Below, in pieces: positions 33,253 through 45,850 of a DNA stretch of 64,000 nt. The stretch comes from Cyathus striatus. Taxonomy: Eukaryota; Basidiomycota; Agaricomycetes; Agaricales; Nidulariaceae. Position numbers and translations under genes: made by a program. Below the pieces are notes generated by a model. That model saw only the letters and a program-made list of their open reading frames with translations, searched no databases and was not told where the DNA came from. The stretch lies in assembly GCA_025738555.1 (NCBI GenBank), contig JAOVFP010000013.1, forward strand, positions 2,046,001 through 2,110,000, read 5' to 3'. Position 1 is the stretch's first letter. Each line of letters starts with the position of its first letter.

Positions 33253-34917
33253 GGTGGCAGTCAAGTGGCAGCCTGGTTCCAATCAGAGACCTATGGTCAA
33301 TGATCAATGAGATCTCGCAGCTGTAGGTCAACTGTACATGTCATTGTCAGTCCCTGACTATGTTTAGAGTGAAAACACGCTATTGGTACTAACCTATGAA
33401 GGATGCAACACTAGCAGCTGTTGGGCATCTTGATAAGTGCGTTGATTTGTCCGCGGCCGGCGTACACATACATAGTGGGCGACGGGCGTTGCATTTTGGG
33501 GGCCGAAAAAAAAAATAGGTGGTGTAGTTTATACTTGTTTACTATTAAGGACGCTGACAATCACTCCCCCCGTTTCAACTTCGAAACATCGATTCAACTT
33601 TTAAATTTTTCTCAGTAAGTACTCAGTACTCATTTTCCATTTTAATAATGAACTATTAATTAGAGAAATATCCTCGGGGGAAAAGGTCACCAACATTCTT
33701 AATTTTTAGAATTTCTTTTCGGAACGAAATCCACCACCAATCCACCACAGGCACTGATGCGAATTACCGTTTTGTGGTCATGGCAAGGCTCTTCAAGGCA
33801 AACACATGTAAGTACTCATACCTAAGGCCTAATTCCTGGTAGCACATACATTATGAAATAAAGCAGAAACTCAAGAAGTGAAATGACGCGTCCATTCTTC
33901 AAACCCCCCGAACTTTTGGCAGTGCTGCCTCGAGGCGCTCTCGGTGCCATTCTTATGTTTTTGTCTCGTGTCGAAACCTGAATTTCTCATAACTCTATAT
34001 ACAACTCCAGTTTTAGGACAGAGATGCCGACGTATGCATGCTGGGGACTTGCCTTATAAAAATCCTCACTTATCACGCTGCCACACAATGCTTTTTAAAA
34101 CATCCGATCGTTTAGGTACGTTATTCAGAACCCTGGTCCATCACTGGTGCAACTTCACAAAGTGATCAGCTTATTTTCTATACAGTGTAGTAAGGAGAGA
34201 AATTAGGAGAGAAAACATAGCTCAGACAGCACCGAATTCTGAATGATATAGAAGAAAATGTGGATGACACGGCGACGCCCTGTCACAGTGCCATTGTTAA
34301 GCTCTGCCATATAAGCCGAGTAAACCTAATTAAGTGGTAAGTTCACCGCTTCCTTCTTTTTGTTAACAGCACACGTACCGATTCTAGCCCATTCATTTAC
34401 CATCCATCGAAACCGCACCCTACCATTATTCAACCGTTCCCTACAAATAAGAGCAGAGGTGACGGAGGAAATAATCCTTACTGTGTCATTTCCTGAAGCT
34501 GCTTTATATTGACGGTGTGTTTCTCAAACTCACTTCACTCGAACACCAACTCGAAATGGCATCAGCTATTTAATGGGCCTCCCATTGAAAAATCTTAAGC
34601 TAACATGGACTTGCTTGTATTGACCGCAGTTAAATTGACACCATATATATAATATATTGACTTATGGAAAACCAACTGCATTATCGGGAGCCTGAATAGC
34701 CATGGCATGACTAACTACCTTATGATATTGTACACATGGTTTTGTACTTCCCTAGTATACTACCCAAGAGATACTTCCAATGGATATAAGACACAACATT
34801 AGCAATCATGACATGTGTGGTTTTCATAGTCTTCAAAATATTTCAATACTATTATCGTCACAAATAGCAAGCTTGGTGTAGTTATCAAATGAAATGTTTC
34901 ATCAGATAGCTCCACAG

Positions 34918-36254
34918 TCAGTCAACCTGTGGATCTGATGAAAATTCGAGAAATAAATCATATCCATCTAGCAAATGAAATAGTAAGAGATGGTAAATCA
35001 CGATAACTAAATGGATTCGAGGTGAACCTCACCATCATAGGAGAAACCGAGCTCGATGTTACTCTTGGGAGATTCCCATTGATCCGCCATTTCAGTCCAC
35101 ACACGTTCTTCGGTGCTTGAGTCACAATTGTAAACTTGAATAGAAATGTATATTTTTGAAAATGCCTTGCGCTGCGAGAAGATGTCATGGACCTCAGGAA
35201 CATTTCCACAGTAGTACTCTGATTCCTCTTCCGGCAACATAAGACCTAAAAATATATCCTGAAGTGAATTTTCCGTAGGGATGTTGTAAAAAGCTTTTTT
35301 AATCCACAGTAGGGCGTTCGCATTTGACAACGGCACCCGCATATTGAGCCTTCGTAGCTTAGTCAATGCAGATAGGTCAAAAAGGGGCGAGCTGTCTTCT
35401 AGTGGGAAAACAGCCATGTTAGCAACTTCAACCACAGGGTAAGTAGTACTAGTAGGCTATATGCCGAATTTACCTGAGGAGGTAAGGTCGAATTCCATAA
35501 TCTCCACCGATGATCCACATTTTTTCATAATGTCCCAAAAGTATGTGGCATCAAAGAAACATTGATCTTGATCCGAGTTCAAATACAAACTCTTCATGTG
35601 GCCAATATCGAATGAGCATCGGGGGTCAAGAAGCCACTTAGTCACCGGTGGTAAGGCCTCAGAATTAAGTCGTAGCTGTAAAGTCTCTAGGGATATAGGT
35701 TTCTGGTCTGTTCGTAATAGAGGAAGATCTTTGGGATCGACGTTTATGTCCGTGAGACTAAGGTTCCTGAGTTTCGAACACTGTGTCAACAAAGATAGTG
35801 GAGCCGGCACACGGTGCAGGTGGACCTCAGTGAGAGGAAACTTCCCTAGTGCAGATACAATCGCAGTGCGGGTTTCCGTTTTGTAGGCATTCCGACGCGG
35901 AACATACGTGTTCGACTTTTCATCATCCTCCCTGAACTGAAGTTTTTTGATCCCCGATGCATTTGATAAAACATAAACCACAAGGTCTTCATGTAGCAAG
36001 GAGACACTGAATGACTGAATATACTTGATTATGTGAGGCGAGGTTCGAATCATTGAATAAAACTTGTTTGTGACAGGAAAGGATCTGAATCTATCGTCAA
36101 GGTGGACTTTAGTAAATAGGCCCTCTTGAAATACGGGTGTCAGGTATCGGCAAATGCGCGATGCAGACTTCAGTGTTAGATCATAGTCTTTGCATTTAAC
36201 ATAGTACGCAACTCGTCGAAGGACTTCGACAGGCATATCTGTGAGCTTTGCCAT
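34918..36254 (-). CDS. F-box protein, cluster paralogue D
   Basis: Exons (minus) 35474-36254, 35033-35398, 34918-34967; 398 aa; both introns phase 1 at the family positions. It starts MAKLTDMPVEVLRRVAYYVK and SASRICRYLTPVFQEGLF, then SPHIIKYIQSFSVSLLHEDL, LLTQCSKLRNLSLTDI, LETLQLRLNSE, WLLDPRCSFDIGHMKSLYL and TYFWDIMKKCGSSVEIM. Exon 2 holds LFDLSALTKLRRLNMR and VHDIFSQRKAFSK. The tiny third exon encodes DGYDLFLEFSSDPQVD. Closest to copy E by shared insert (EDD...YxxRRxAYKTxTRT). Likely SCF adaptor of unknown target. Confidence 0.87.
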
Positions 36255-36389
36255 GGATGAGGAAATGATAAATAGATAAGCTTGAAGCTGAAAGAGTCGA
36301 TGATGATGAAATCGTGATTAAAAGATGACGGGTCGTCCTTGAGACTCGTCCACTGCAGTGATGAATCTGATTCTTATCACTGGTTGTAT

Positions 36390-36395
36390 CACGTG
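36390..36395. promoter_or_regulatory. CACGTG upstream of F-box paralogue D
   Basis: 136 bp before the ATG on the minus strand. Copy E has only a one-base variant (CATGTG at 38018-38023). Confidence 0.3.
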
Positions 36396-36561
36396 CGTAA
36401 AGTAATCTCATCAGAATAATTAACAGTAAGCACTTGTTGAGGTTCAGTACAAGTTCAGTACGTTAAAAATGGTCAGTTGGATTTCAAACAATGTACACTT
36501 GTCGCTTGCCCACAAGTGAATATTTACCGGAGTCCCACCGACTGTATTCCCGGAGTGAGCG

Positions 36562-37840
36562 TCATGAGAATTCCAGGAAGAGGAAATTTGGATCTAGATG
36601 GCACAGTGGTAAGCCAAAACAATGTAATGTACTTATTTGAGAATTTCTAATCACCGTCGTGGCAGTACTCAAGCTCAATCCAACCATCAATACCTATATC
36701 CTGATCTATCAATTCATATAATACTCCATCTTGGGCATCGGAGTCGATGGGCTCGTAAACTCTAACACAACCTTGTTCCGCATCTGAAAATGCTTCGCCT
36801 AAGAATATGCGATAGATCGGGGGAATGTTGTAATATAACTCTTCCTCTGGCAATATCAGAGCTATAAATATATTCCGAAGTGAATTATTGGTAGGAATAT
36901 TGTCTAAGGCATGTTTAGTCCACATTTCGGCCTTATTGGATTCCGTAACAGCCGTGCGCATTTTGAGCTGTTGCAGCTTAGAAAAGATAGAGAGGTCGAT
37001 AAGCGGGGGACTGTCGTCTATTAAATTTATAAGTCAGGCTACCACGACAATGAGGAGCACATATTTACCAGAGGTGGTAAGATCGAAGCCTAAAATTTCC
37101 ACCGAAAATGCACATTTTTGCATAATGTCCCAAAAATAGGTACCATCGAAGGCATGTAGCAAGTCCGAGTTCAAATATAAGCTCTCCAAGTGGCTAATAT
37201 CAAATATGCATTGAGGGTTGACAAACCACGTAGTAGCCAGTGATAAGGTCTCCGAATCAAGGCGTAATTGAAGGGTTCTCAAGGATATAGATTGTTCTTT
37301 GTTTCCTAAACATGGAAGATCGTTGGGCTCCACCTTTATGTTTGCAAGACTAAGATGTTGGAGTCTCCAGCACTGTGCCAACAAAGACAGAGGAATTGGA
37401 ACGCGGTCGAGGTAGATCTCATTGAGAGGCAACTTTCCGAGCATGGATTCTATCGTTGTGCGGGTGTCTGTTTTGTAGGCACACCACCTTTGGGTATCAT
37501 AGACCTCCGAGTCCCCCCCGCAACTGTCCTCATTGAACCGCAGTTTTTTAATCTTCGACGCATTTGATAGAACGCGAACTACAAGATCTTCGTGTGATAA
37601 GGAGACACTGAATGACTGGATATAACTGATTAGGTGAGGTGAAGTCCAAATTATTGCCCCAAAACGATTGGTTGCAGCTGGATTTTCAAGGTTGATTTCA
37701 GGAAAGAGGTCTTCTTGAAATGCAGATGTCAGGCATCGACAAACGCGTGATGCAGACTTGAGAGTCTGGACATCTTCATATTTGGCATAATATGCGATTT
37801 GTCGTAGGATTTCGATAGGCAGGTCAGTGAGGTTTACCAT
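36562..37840 (-). CDS. F-box protein, cluster paralogue E
   Basis: Exons (minus) 37069-37840, 36655-37017, 36562-36593; 388 aa. It starts MVNLTDLPIEILRQIAYYAK, followed by SASRVCRCLTSAFQEDLF. The blocks SPHLISYIQSFSVSLSHEDL, LLAQCWRLQHLSLANI, LRTLQLRLDSE, CIFDISHLESLYLNSD and TYFWDIMQKCAFSVEIL follow in order. Intron 1 is 51 nt. Exon 3 encodes DPNFLFLEFS and then a stop, about six residues earlier than copy D, so the C-terminus is shortened. In the WLLDPRCSFDI block this copy reads WFVNPQCIFDI. Same family role as its neighbours is inferred. Confidence 0.85.
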
Positions 37841-40800
37841 GGATAACTTGAAAAGCCGAAGAATTGTCGAGGGAAGGATCCACTGTGAGACTGAGACTCC
37901 AAGAGTTGGTATTCAGCGTATCACTGCAGCAGGGTTGTCCATATTTGGCATGGCGACGACACTTCAATGAAGTGTTTGTGAGACTCCGACTTCGGACTCA
38001 CATTCCATAACTGTATCATGTGAGCTCTATTATGTAATAGCCTTCAAGATTGAGTCTTCTCAACTTACTTTTCAATGGTACTTGTAGCGCGTATTATGTT
38101 TGTGCTATGTTCAAGTTGAACTAAGCTTCAACGTTTCAACGTTCAACACAAATTCAACAATGCAAGTTTGATGCAAGTTGAATTAATTACTAAGTATTGT
38201 AAGTTGTTTGTTTTCAAGGCCATTGACTGGTCGTACAACTCCAGGACAACGTCTCAACTTGGTCTCAACGACGTCACGGTCTTCAAGGCAACTTTTGCAA
38301 GGGACTAATTATTACTTTTCAGTAAATTTATCTAAGTTTCCAGCCTCAACCACTGATTCTAGAGCCTCAAAACCAATTTCTCTGGTCCTCACATCACATT
38401 CTTTAAATAACCTTGTTCCAGGTATGCAAGTAATGCCAACGAGTCACGAGTGTAAACATAGGCCCAAATCTGAAATGTCGGCACCAGAGGCCTGGGTGTT
38501 TAGGTCTGGTTTACTTATTTTAAGTCCCCTTCAATAATCTCGCCGTCGACGCAAAGTTTGGAGCGGTTGGAAATCTATAAAAAGAATGAGAACTTTGTCG
38601 CTCAAGTGATCTCGCTCTCTTATTGTCTTCACAGAAGAGCACTTCACATGAAACAATAAGATAAACCTAGCCAGTCCTGGGCGTAGGGCATTGGATTTGA
38701 AACCCAAGTTCCTACATAATATGTAATGCTTGGGCCTTGCTGACTTGTTACCTCCCCTTTCTACCAGCAGAAATGTCTTCTCTGCATTCGTTCAGGTCGA
38801 CAGTATTACCAACACCACTAGCCGAGGCTCACCTCACAACTGTTCCAAGCTTTCCTACGAGTTCAATGTCTGCTACGTTTTTGCTGTTGCCAACCTCTCT
38901 ATCTTCTCATACATCAGAGCATCGTTGTCCAATTTCTTTTTCAAAGTCACCGCTGAAGACATTGTCTCCGACATTTCCGAGACGAATGATAATGGAGCCC
39001 GAGAAGGCCGTATTTCCGCAGAAAAAAACCTCTCCCTCCATTTTCTCTCATTTATATCATAACCTGTAAGTTTTCATCGTTATCACGTTAATTTGTATTC
39101 TAATGATACTCGATGTAGGATACCAGCTTCATCATTACTCGCTATCCTGGGATGATCTTCGAGGATGGGGACGAAAGACTGCAGATGTCATTTTGTTATC
39201 ACCTACTACAATACTGTACCACAATTTTCAGTATCTACTTAGTAACTTCATTTTATGTAGCAATATTGGGTTTAAGAGAGTCCTTGCAAATGTACAGGAT
39301 TATTGGAGTCAAATTCAACTATAACCTTCGTTTTTATGGAGGGACCTTGAAGTGGTTGAAGTAGTTCAATTGGATATTTACTACTGTTCACTGGTGCAAT
39401 ACATCGCCACAGAGCCAAAGTCCAAACTTGTTCCTTTAGATTATAATCATACCGTTGCTCGATCTTGTGTTGCTTATTTTATTACCGTGTCTTGACCCTT
39501 CTTTTCCTAATTGTTACCTTACTCAACAATCGATCGAGTCACCTGAGGTTGCATTTTCACTAGACAATAGTCAAGATCGTCTGAGTGAAGAGGCAAGATC
39601 TGTGTAAGAATCTTTATTAGTGTCTGGAAGTGCTCCGTGGAATGCAGAGGGAAAGGTGATTAAGCCTCATGTTGTACGTGGTCCATTGTTAATTGGCATA
39701 TATAAGCGAGCACGATTTGGTAGAGCTCCAGGATTGCCATCAAAGTATTTTCCGCTCCCCTTCTCCCTTTCAACTTGTCAAACCTACATTATACTGCAAT
39801 GGATTCCTTTGACGATTTTTATATTGAGGATACCATTGGCTCTATTCCTGTCAATGAGGAGGCCAGGGGAAATGGTTCCCCTTTCTGTGTCATTGCCTGA
39901 ACCTATGTTCGTTATTTTTACTTATACATACTAATTGTGAGTTATTCCCTTTTATTTGGTAAACAGTTAAAATCACCGGTGATTCAGTAGTCTATTTATA
40001 ATGCGCATAACTACATGTGTTTTTCGTCGGCTTAGTACCAATGCAAGTCGTGATATATTCTGGCTGGTATTTCCATATATTTATTACATTTGGACTTCTT
40101 CATTGTTGGACTGGCGTTGCAGGGTTAAATTATAATATGCATGACTATATAATTGTCTATCTTACGGAAATTTTCATTTTAGTAAAATTTTGCAGGGGAA
40201 GGTTTATGTCAAAGTTCGTAATTTCTACTAGCGTGGTCTCGGCAGGTCACCATCTCGCCGGTCTTGGGTTGTTGGACACCATAAACACGTTATCAGCGAG
40301 AGTTTGTACCTAAAGTGAACGTGTTGTCGTTGTGAGGTTGAGTTTGCAGTTTATTTTCCTAGAAAAAACTGAGAACATCACGAAGAAAGCACCATCTGTT
40401 ACACAGTGCATTTATCTCTGTGGTTACTTACTTAATGGCACTCCTCACAGTAAGTCTTCAAACGATCATTTGATTTTGCACAACTTCCAGTCAATGATAA
40501 AAGTGTCTGTACTTGCCATAGCACTCAGGCCGCTGCTCGGTACTGCTCAATGTGTACCACCGCAGTAATACTAATAGGCCCAGGTTCCCAACTGTCCATC
40601 TAGTGTTTCACTAGATGCTGGCATAATGTGAGTGAGTGAAGTCATTCATCATTGGACGAAGGGGCGCTCGGGATGGAAGGCATTTGACCACGTTTTTTGC
40701 ATTTTGATTGATGGCTCGCTGTGTGGTGACTGTCGAAGGCCCTAGAAACGATCTACGCACAGACCAGGTTGGTTGTGAACTTGGTAGTAATCCATGGATG

Positions 40801-41062
40801 GCGTATCTAGTGGGTTCACCAAAGGTTAGAAACATTATACCTTATTCTGGGCTCGTGTTAAGAAGAAGCTCAAGAGAAGGGGTGTAAGATAGGGGCAGAC
40901 GCGTCGTGGGCACATGACCATATACGCGGTTTGACGCGTCCTGCACGTGCAAAGTGACATCTCGTGAAAGAAGGAGTCAGTCACAGTTCAAAGGTCACGA
41001 TTTGTTGGCTTGTGGGTTGTCTCTGGTCCCTTTCATTCTCCTCATCGTCTTCAACGTCCATC
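37841..41062. other. Mostly intergenic; one weak orphan candidate
   Basis: 3.2 kb. Around 38.1 kb there are short CAACGTTTCAACG-type repeats. Apart from the low-confidence model at 38773-39155 nothing is supported. Confidence 0.4.
38773..39155 (+). CDS. Possible Ser/Thr/Pro-rich orphan protein
   Basis: Not recognised. ATG 38773 opens MSSLHSFRSTVLPTPLAEAH, Ser/Pro/Thr-rich to 39065. A consensus GTAAGT donor, TAATGA branch-like site and TAG acceptor (intron 39066-39118) would then join to LIPASSLLAILG and a stop. An equally long frame overlaps it, so this could be chance. Confidence 0.18.
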
Positions 41063-44000
41063 ATGTCTTCCCCCTCGTCGTTGCCCACATCCTTCCAGTC
41101 TTTCTCCGTTCCTTCTTCTCCAGCCAACGTCCGCTCAGCAAAAGGCAACCCAGTTACCCCTCAGCGTGTCCCACGTCAGCACCGCCATTCTCAGTCTTTC
41201 TACGGCAGCATAGCCAGGTCACCGCTTACTTCTTCTCCATATACTCCCCTTAGTGTAGCTTCTGATACCTCTTCTGCTTTGATAACCCCCGAGAGCATTC
41301 ATCTCGGGGCTAAGAGGCGGCTGGGGCTCGCTTATGGGTCTCCTGAAGTTGTACGCAGTGTTAGTATGCATGTCCAAGGCAAGGACAACAGCCTCGCCGA
41401 TATCGCAGAGAACTGGCGCTCTCGTGCGAATGAAAATGGGATTAAGGTCTCACAGGAGAGTTCACAGTTTTTGGATGACGACGGTGCGCATCTTTTTGTT
41501 GCCTCGTGTTTTTGTCGGCTGACAACCTGTTACAGGGAGTGAAATCAACGACTCCAGTTTCATCAATAACGAAGATAGTAAGTTGTTCGCATTTATACGA
41601 TTAACAGCTTCTTAATCATTGGATTTTATAGTCCTCCCATCCGCCTTTTTCTCTGCCCACCGACGCACAAGCAGCGAATCCATCTCAACTCGACTCCGAA
41701 CAGGCTTTCCGTCCGCTGACGCCCAGTCAAATACCCCTTCCTTGCAACCTCAAGCCACCTCATCTCCAGTCCGTTCCCGGCGTACTCTCGGATCCCTTAA
41801 TCAATCTATGAATACAGACCTCATGTCCACTCCACCCCCGAACCGCGCTCTCGCCAGTCAACTTAAGCTCAAGGGAAGCTTCACTGACCCTGCACAACCA
41901 AGGAGGCGGGAAGCATTCGGTACTGTGAGTATTTTTTCATCCACTTTTCCCCGAATTTCTTCTGTATGACGTTGCAAATGCTCATTTACTTACATCTCAT
42001 CGCCGTTTTAGATCCGTTCCCCATCACAAAATGTAAATACACCCGCCATAGCGAACCGCAGCATGAATTACCTATACAATCGAAGTGTCAGTCTCAACCC
42101 TCAAGATACTTCCTCCCTCGACTTGTTTGACATAGACGAAAATGATTTCGAGTTTGAGCCGGACTACCCCGAACAGTCGGTGAATTATACACAACAGCCA
42201 TCGAGCACGAACGATTCCTTTACGCTTAACCTCCAACGCCAACAAAGACTTGCGTCTCTTAATATTGGAAACGCGAACATTATGAATACCAACTATGGAT
42301 ACCCTCCCGTACGATTTGCGCCCACCCTACAACAAACTCCTTCCTTCTCCAACTTTGCAGACCCATTCCTTAGCGCAGGCATGCCCCAGCCTCAACACCA
42401 ATCACAGCCTTTGACCAATATGTCCGAGAGTTTGGAGAATCAATTCCATTCACAACGGTTCCGTGAAGACATGCACTGCGGCTATGGTACACGGCTGCCT
42501 ATTGCTCAACCTACGCCTCAGTTGGGAATGCTTTCTCAGGGTTATCCTAAACCAGTATATGTTCCGATTCCCGCATTCCCTTCTCCGATTCTGCCACCTC
42601 CTTCGCCAGCTATCCTCTCTGCTCTTGCTGAGAGCGTTTCGGGCGATGCTGATGTGGAGGACGCTTCGAGCACCTGTGGTGCATTATCCAGCTCATCTTC
42701 TGCACCGTCACCGGATGACTGTTCCGTCTGCCTTGCACCATCTCCGTCGACATTGGCTGTTTTGAAACCTTGCGAACATCCGCTCTGCTCGGGATGCTTG
42801 ACGAGTGCTCTTAACATAGTCGGCGAGAAGGACATGGAATGTGCTGTTTGCAAGACCCCTGTGGCGGATTTCAAGCTAGTAGTAGGAAAGAAGAATGGCA
42901 CAGCTAGTCCTGTGTCGGAGAAGAACGAAGAAGGTGGGGGGAAGAATGATAACAATATGAAGATAGAGGATGAAAAGGACAGGAAGAAAGTGGCCCTGGA
43001 TGGCGCTTTCTCTTTGGCTGCCGGCAGTCCTATCTCCTGCAACGGTACCTTCGAGATTGGGAACGAGAGCGTTGGCGAGCTTGAAAGCCCGTTCGAATTC
43101 GGTCTTGATTTCCAAGTTGGAGAAATGCGTGCGAGCACGCCGAAATTGGAACAACAAGCTGCTGCTAGTCCCTTTGGCAAGAAGGGTAGCCAGGCGAAGA
43201 GCCTGATCCAAGGGAAGGGCAAACCTGCTCAGAAAGCCGGTGGTATCACCAAACGCGGTGATAAGAAGAATGATGATAATGTCGTCCTACGGATTGACAA
43301 CGTCCCTTGGGTCGGCAGATTTTTCTTCGTCTAATTTTAACGTGTTAATTGACTGGGCTGTATTTTAGGACATCACACCTTCTCAAATCACCCGCTGGTT
43401 ACAGCAGCCGGTTGTGCGTGTGCATGTACTACTTGACCCTAAGGGCAAGACCCTCAGCCATGCGTACATCGAAGTCGCTGACGCCGTAATTGCTGGCGCC
43501 GTTCTCCGTGGTGAGGTCGCTGGCCCTGGTAAAAAAGAACGCCGAAGCGTATTGGGCAAAGGCAAGCGCGCAAGGGGTGTAACCGTAACCAGAAGTTGCC
43601 AGGAGGAGCTGATGAAAGATGTAAGCGCTTTCTCGTGTTGTCTCACTGGTATGTTAACTGAACGATTATTCTGGCAGCTCTTCTCGCATTGGAAGGGATC
43701 TTTTGATGGTTCACGCCCTTCTCTCGCTGGAATGACTGGTGACCGAATTATCAAATCCCTCGAAGGAGGCTTATTAACAGAGGGCGAGCTTGCCGGATTG
43801 CTGTATCTGATCAAGGAACCGGATGTTCGTTGATTCTTCTTTTGTTTCATGTTGGTCTACGAATTGACACGCCACCTGCCAGTCCCACTTTCTCAAGGTC
43901 CCCTCACTTCCTTTCCATTCCTTGGCCAGTATTCTAAGCAAGTTTCCGGCCGATGTCGACAGTCGTGTATTCTGGAGTACAGGCGTAAGGGATATTTTAT

Positions 44001-44498
44001 TTGGTAGGTCGTTAAACAATGAACTCCTGGAAGCGTCATTTATTCATATATCCCACAGATGCGACATATGCGGCAATGCAGGTACTCATCGCTCGCGTAG
44101 AGAAGGCAAAACAGAATCCCAATGAAGAAGAATATACATCCGATCTCGTAAACGAACTGGCACATACCGCGGTCCATTGTCGAGGTTCGTTTTCCCATTC
44201 TACCCGAACTTTAACACGTCTGATGGTATTCTATTTTACAGCATTCACCACCCAGCAAGTTCGCAAATTTGCTGAACTACTCCGAGCTTGCTCGGTCGTG
44301 TTACCGGAGGGTACTGAAGAACTTTGCTCATCACGCAATTCCGCACCTCGGACACCCTCGGGTGGATTCCAGCACGGCAACTTTTCAGTAAATCCTGGTC
44401 CTGTGGAGCCCTTTGGCGATCTTGCTCGCGAGTTTGGTGTTGAGGCTCAGTTGGTGCATGCCTTAGCTCAAAGGCTCGCTGGTGCGGGGCTGTGTTAA
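41063..44498 (+). CDS. RING-finger plus RRM-like domain protein
   Basis: Exons 41063-41483, 41536-41577, 41632-41924, 42012-43310, 43369-43620, 43678-43824, 43883-44003, 44059-44184, 44242-44498; 2,958 nt, 985 aa. The N-terminal half is low-complexity (Ser/Pro/Gln-rich), with an acidic block LDLFDIDENDFEFEPDY. A C3HC4-type RING follows at ~487-535: CSVC, 13 residues, CEHPLCSGC, then CAVC. A basic/acidic linker leads to an RRM-like fold from ~674 (VVLRIDNVPWDITPSQITRWL ... RVHVLLDPKGKTLSHAYIEV). The C-terminus is helical and lacks a known domain. RING suggests E2 binding and ubiquitin transfer, RRM suggests RNA binding or a divergent protein-binding role. The start is the first ATG after a pyrimidine-rich leader. 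The exon 6 donor (GTTCGT) is weak but frame-consistent. Confidence 0.85.
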
Positions 44499-45024
44499 AC
44501 AAGGTTCTGTCAGAACCAGTTCATGCATTGCTATTCTTTTCGATTTTTCAATTCTCAGAGGTTAACTGCTGCACAGCTGTGCTGTGCCCCAGTATGGATG
44601 TGATTGGACCATCTTGCCCTTGCTGCAAAGTTCTTTGTCTTTTTTCTTCCTGTCTTCATTTTTTCTTGTTGCGCATCTTCATGTTGTCACCTTGCATGCT
44701 ATCCTTTGCTGTCGCATAACCCCAAATACTTGCTGTCGCTCTCACACGCTCTCCTATTCCACTGGCTTCGTTTCTTTTACCGTTACCTTTTCTCCCTTAA
44801 TGGTGTCATTTATCGCATATGTCGATTTTATACATACGTTTTCACGCCCTTTGACGTTTCATTCAATTACTCCTAACAAAAAAGAACCATGTAATCTCTA
44901 AGAAATTAAATAAATTGTTCATTGGACAATACAATATGGACGAAACGCAAATGCACCCCTTTTCTGAACTTCGGGACAAATACCGAGGTGATGCTATACA
45001 GTGTGTATTGCGGGCCTCAGACCC
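44499..45024. other. Convergent 3' region
   Basis: T-rich 3' flank of the RING/RRM gene facing the 3' end of the kinase-like gene on minus. No gene seen. Confidence 0.45.
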
Positions 45025-45850
45025 TCAGCTAAGAAGCGCGACAACAGTTGTAATTGTGGGGCGCTGAACAGGAGCATTCCAGCAGGAACACAAGATCCCC
45101 CAAAGATGGTCTGTCATGTCGGGAGGTTGCACAAGGCGGCTATGACCTTCTCTTGCTATGATGTACACGCATTCAGAGAGACGCCTCCTTGGGAAGATGG
45201 CATTCCCAGTAAAGATCTGTTCAGGTGTCAGTAGCTGTTGATTCATTCTGTAATGAAAACATACAGCGTATGCGACACATGCCCATGAGTAAACGTCCGC
45301 CTCCTTCGATTGGGTGTACACGTCGGTGTTGAGCACCTCCCGTGGCGCATATCGACTCAACTCAGGTAGGAGACGTAGGGGTGCGTATGATTGAGCAGCC
45401 TGATATATACCACCGTTGCGTAGGTATAAACAGTCCGTAGTGCTGCAATATGAAATACAGCTCTAGGGGAGAACACGTCATTACTCGTTGAAAGTTCTGC
45501 ATGAAGTTACGTACGGGGCTTATCGATCCGTGAGTCGAACCTCTTGCGTGTAGCGCTGCAACGAGCAATGCTATGCGACGGATCTGTACACTGTCAGCAT
45601 CTAGGCCAAATATAATGTAGACAGACGCCGTACAATTTCTTTTTTCTGGACAGGACACCACGCCCGGGCGATAACAAGGATCGTGTGGTCCTGATTTTCA
45701 ATTGCACGAAGTGAACGACGAGCTGTATATACAGAAATACGTTGAATATGAGACTGAGCGTCCGTAACATCCACGTCTACGTCGGCCTAAAGGTACGTGT
45801 GTCAATATATAAGAAGCTACAGTCAGATCAGCTGCAAAAAAACCTACCAT
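45025..45850 (-). CDS. Kinase-like protein K1, predicted catalytically dead
   Basis: Degenerate protein-kinase fold. Firm exons (minus): 45515-45590, 45265-45462, 45025-45216. They encode IRRIALLVAALHARGSTHGSISP, then a DFG-equivalent LRNGGIY, SRYAPREVL at the APE position, EADVYSWACVAYA (helix F) and LWGILCSCWN...RPTITTVV. The catalytic-loop HRD reads HGS and the DFG Asp is Asn, so catalysis is unlikely. Upstream, a beta-rich stretch (ISVYTARRSLRAIENQDHTILVIARAW) at ~45594-45786 aligns with the N-lobe of K2 and K3. A start ATG at 45850 followed at once by a GTAGGT donor is possible. Its junction to 45590 needs either a 32-nt intron or an alternative donor, so the model may be broken. Paralogous to K2-K4. 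Confidence 0.55.

Larger units (their letters stand above)
32559..34917. other. Intergenic, holds a dispersed ~150-bp duplication
   Basis: 2.4 kb with no protein gene seen. It contains the direct repeat at ~32833 and ~33106 (annotated separately). The remainder, about 33.4-34.9 kb, is AT-rich with short frames only. Confidence 0.45.

Noticed and set aside
42542..43222. 226-codon open frame antisense to the RING/RRM exon
   Set aside because: It mirrors a long coding exon and has no domain of its own; a shadow frame.
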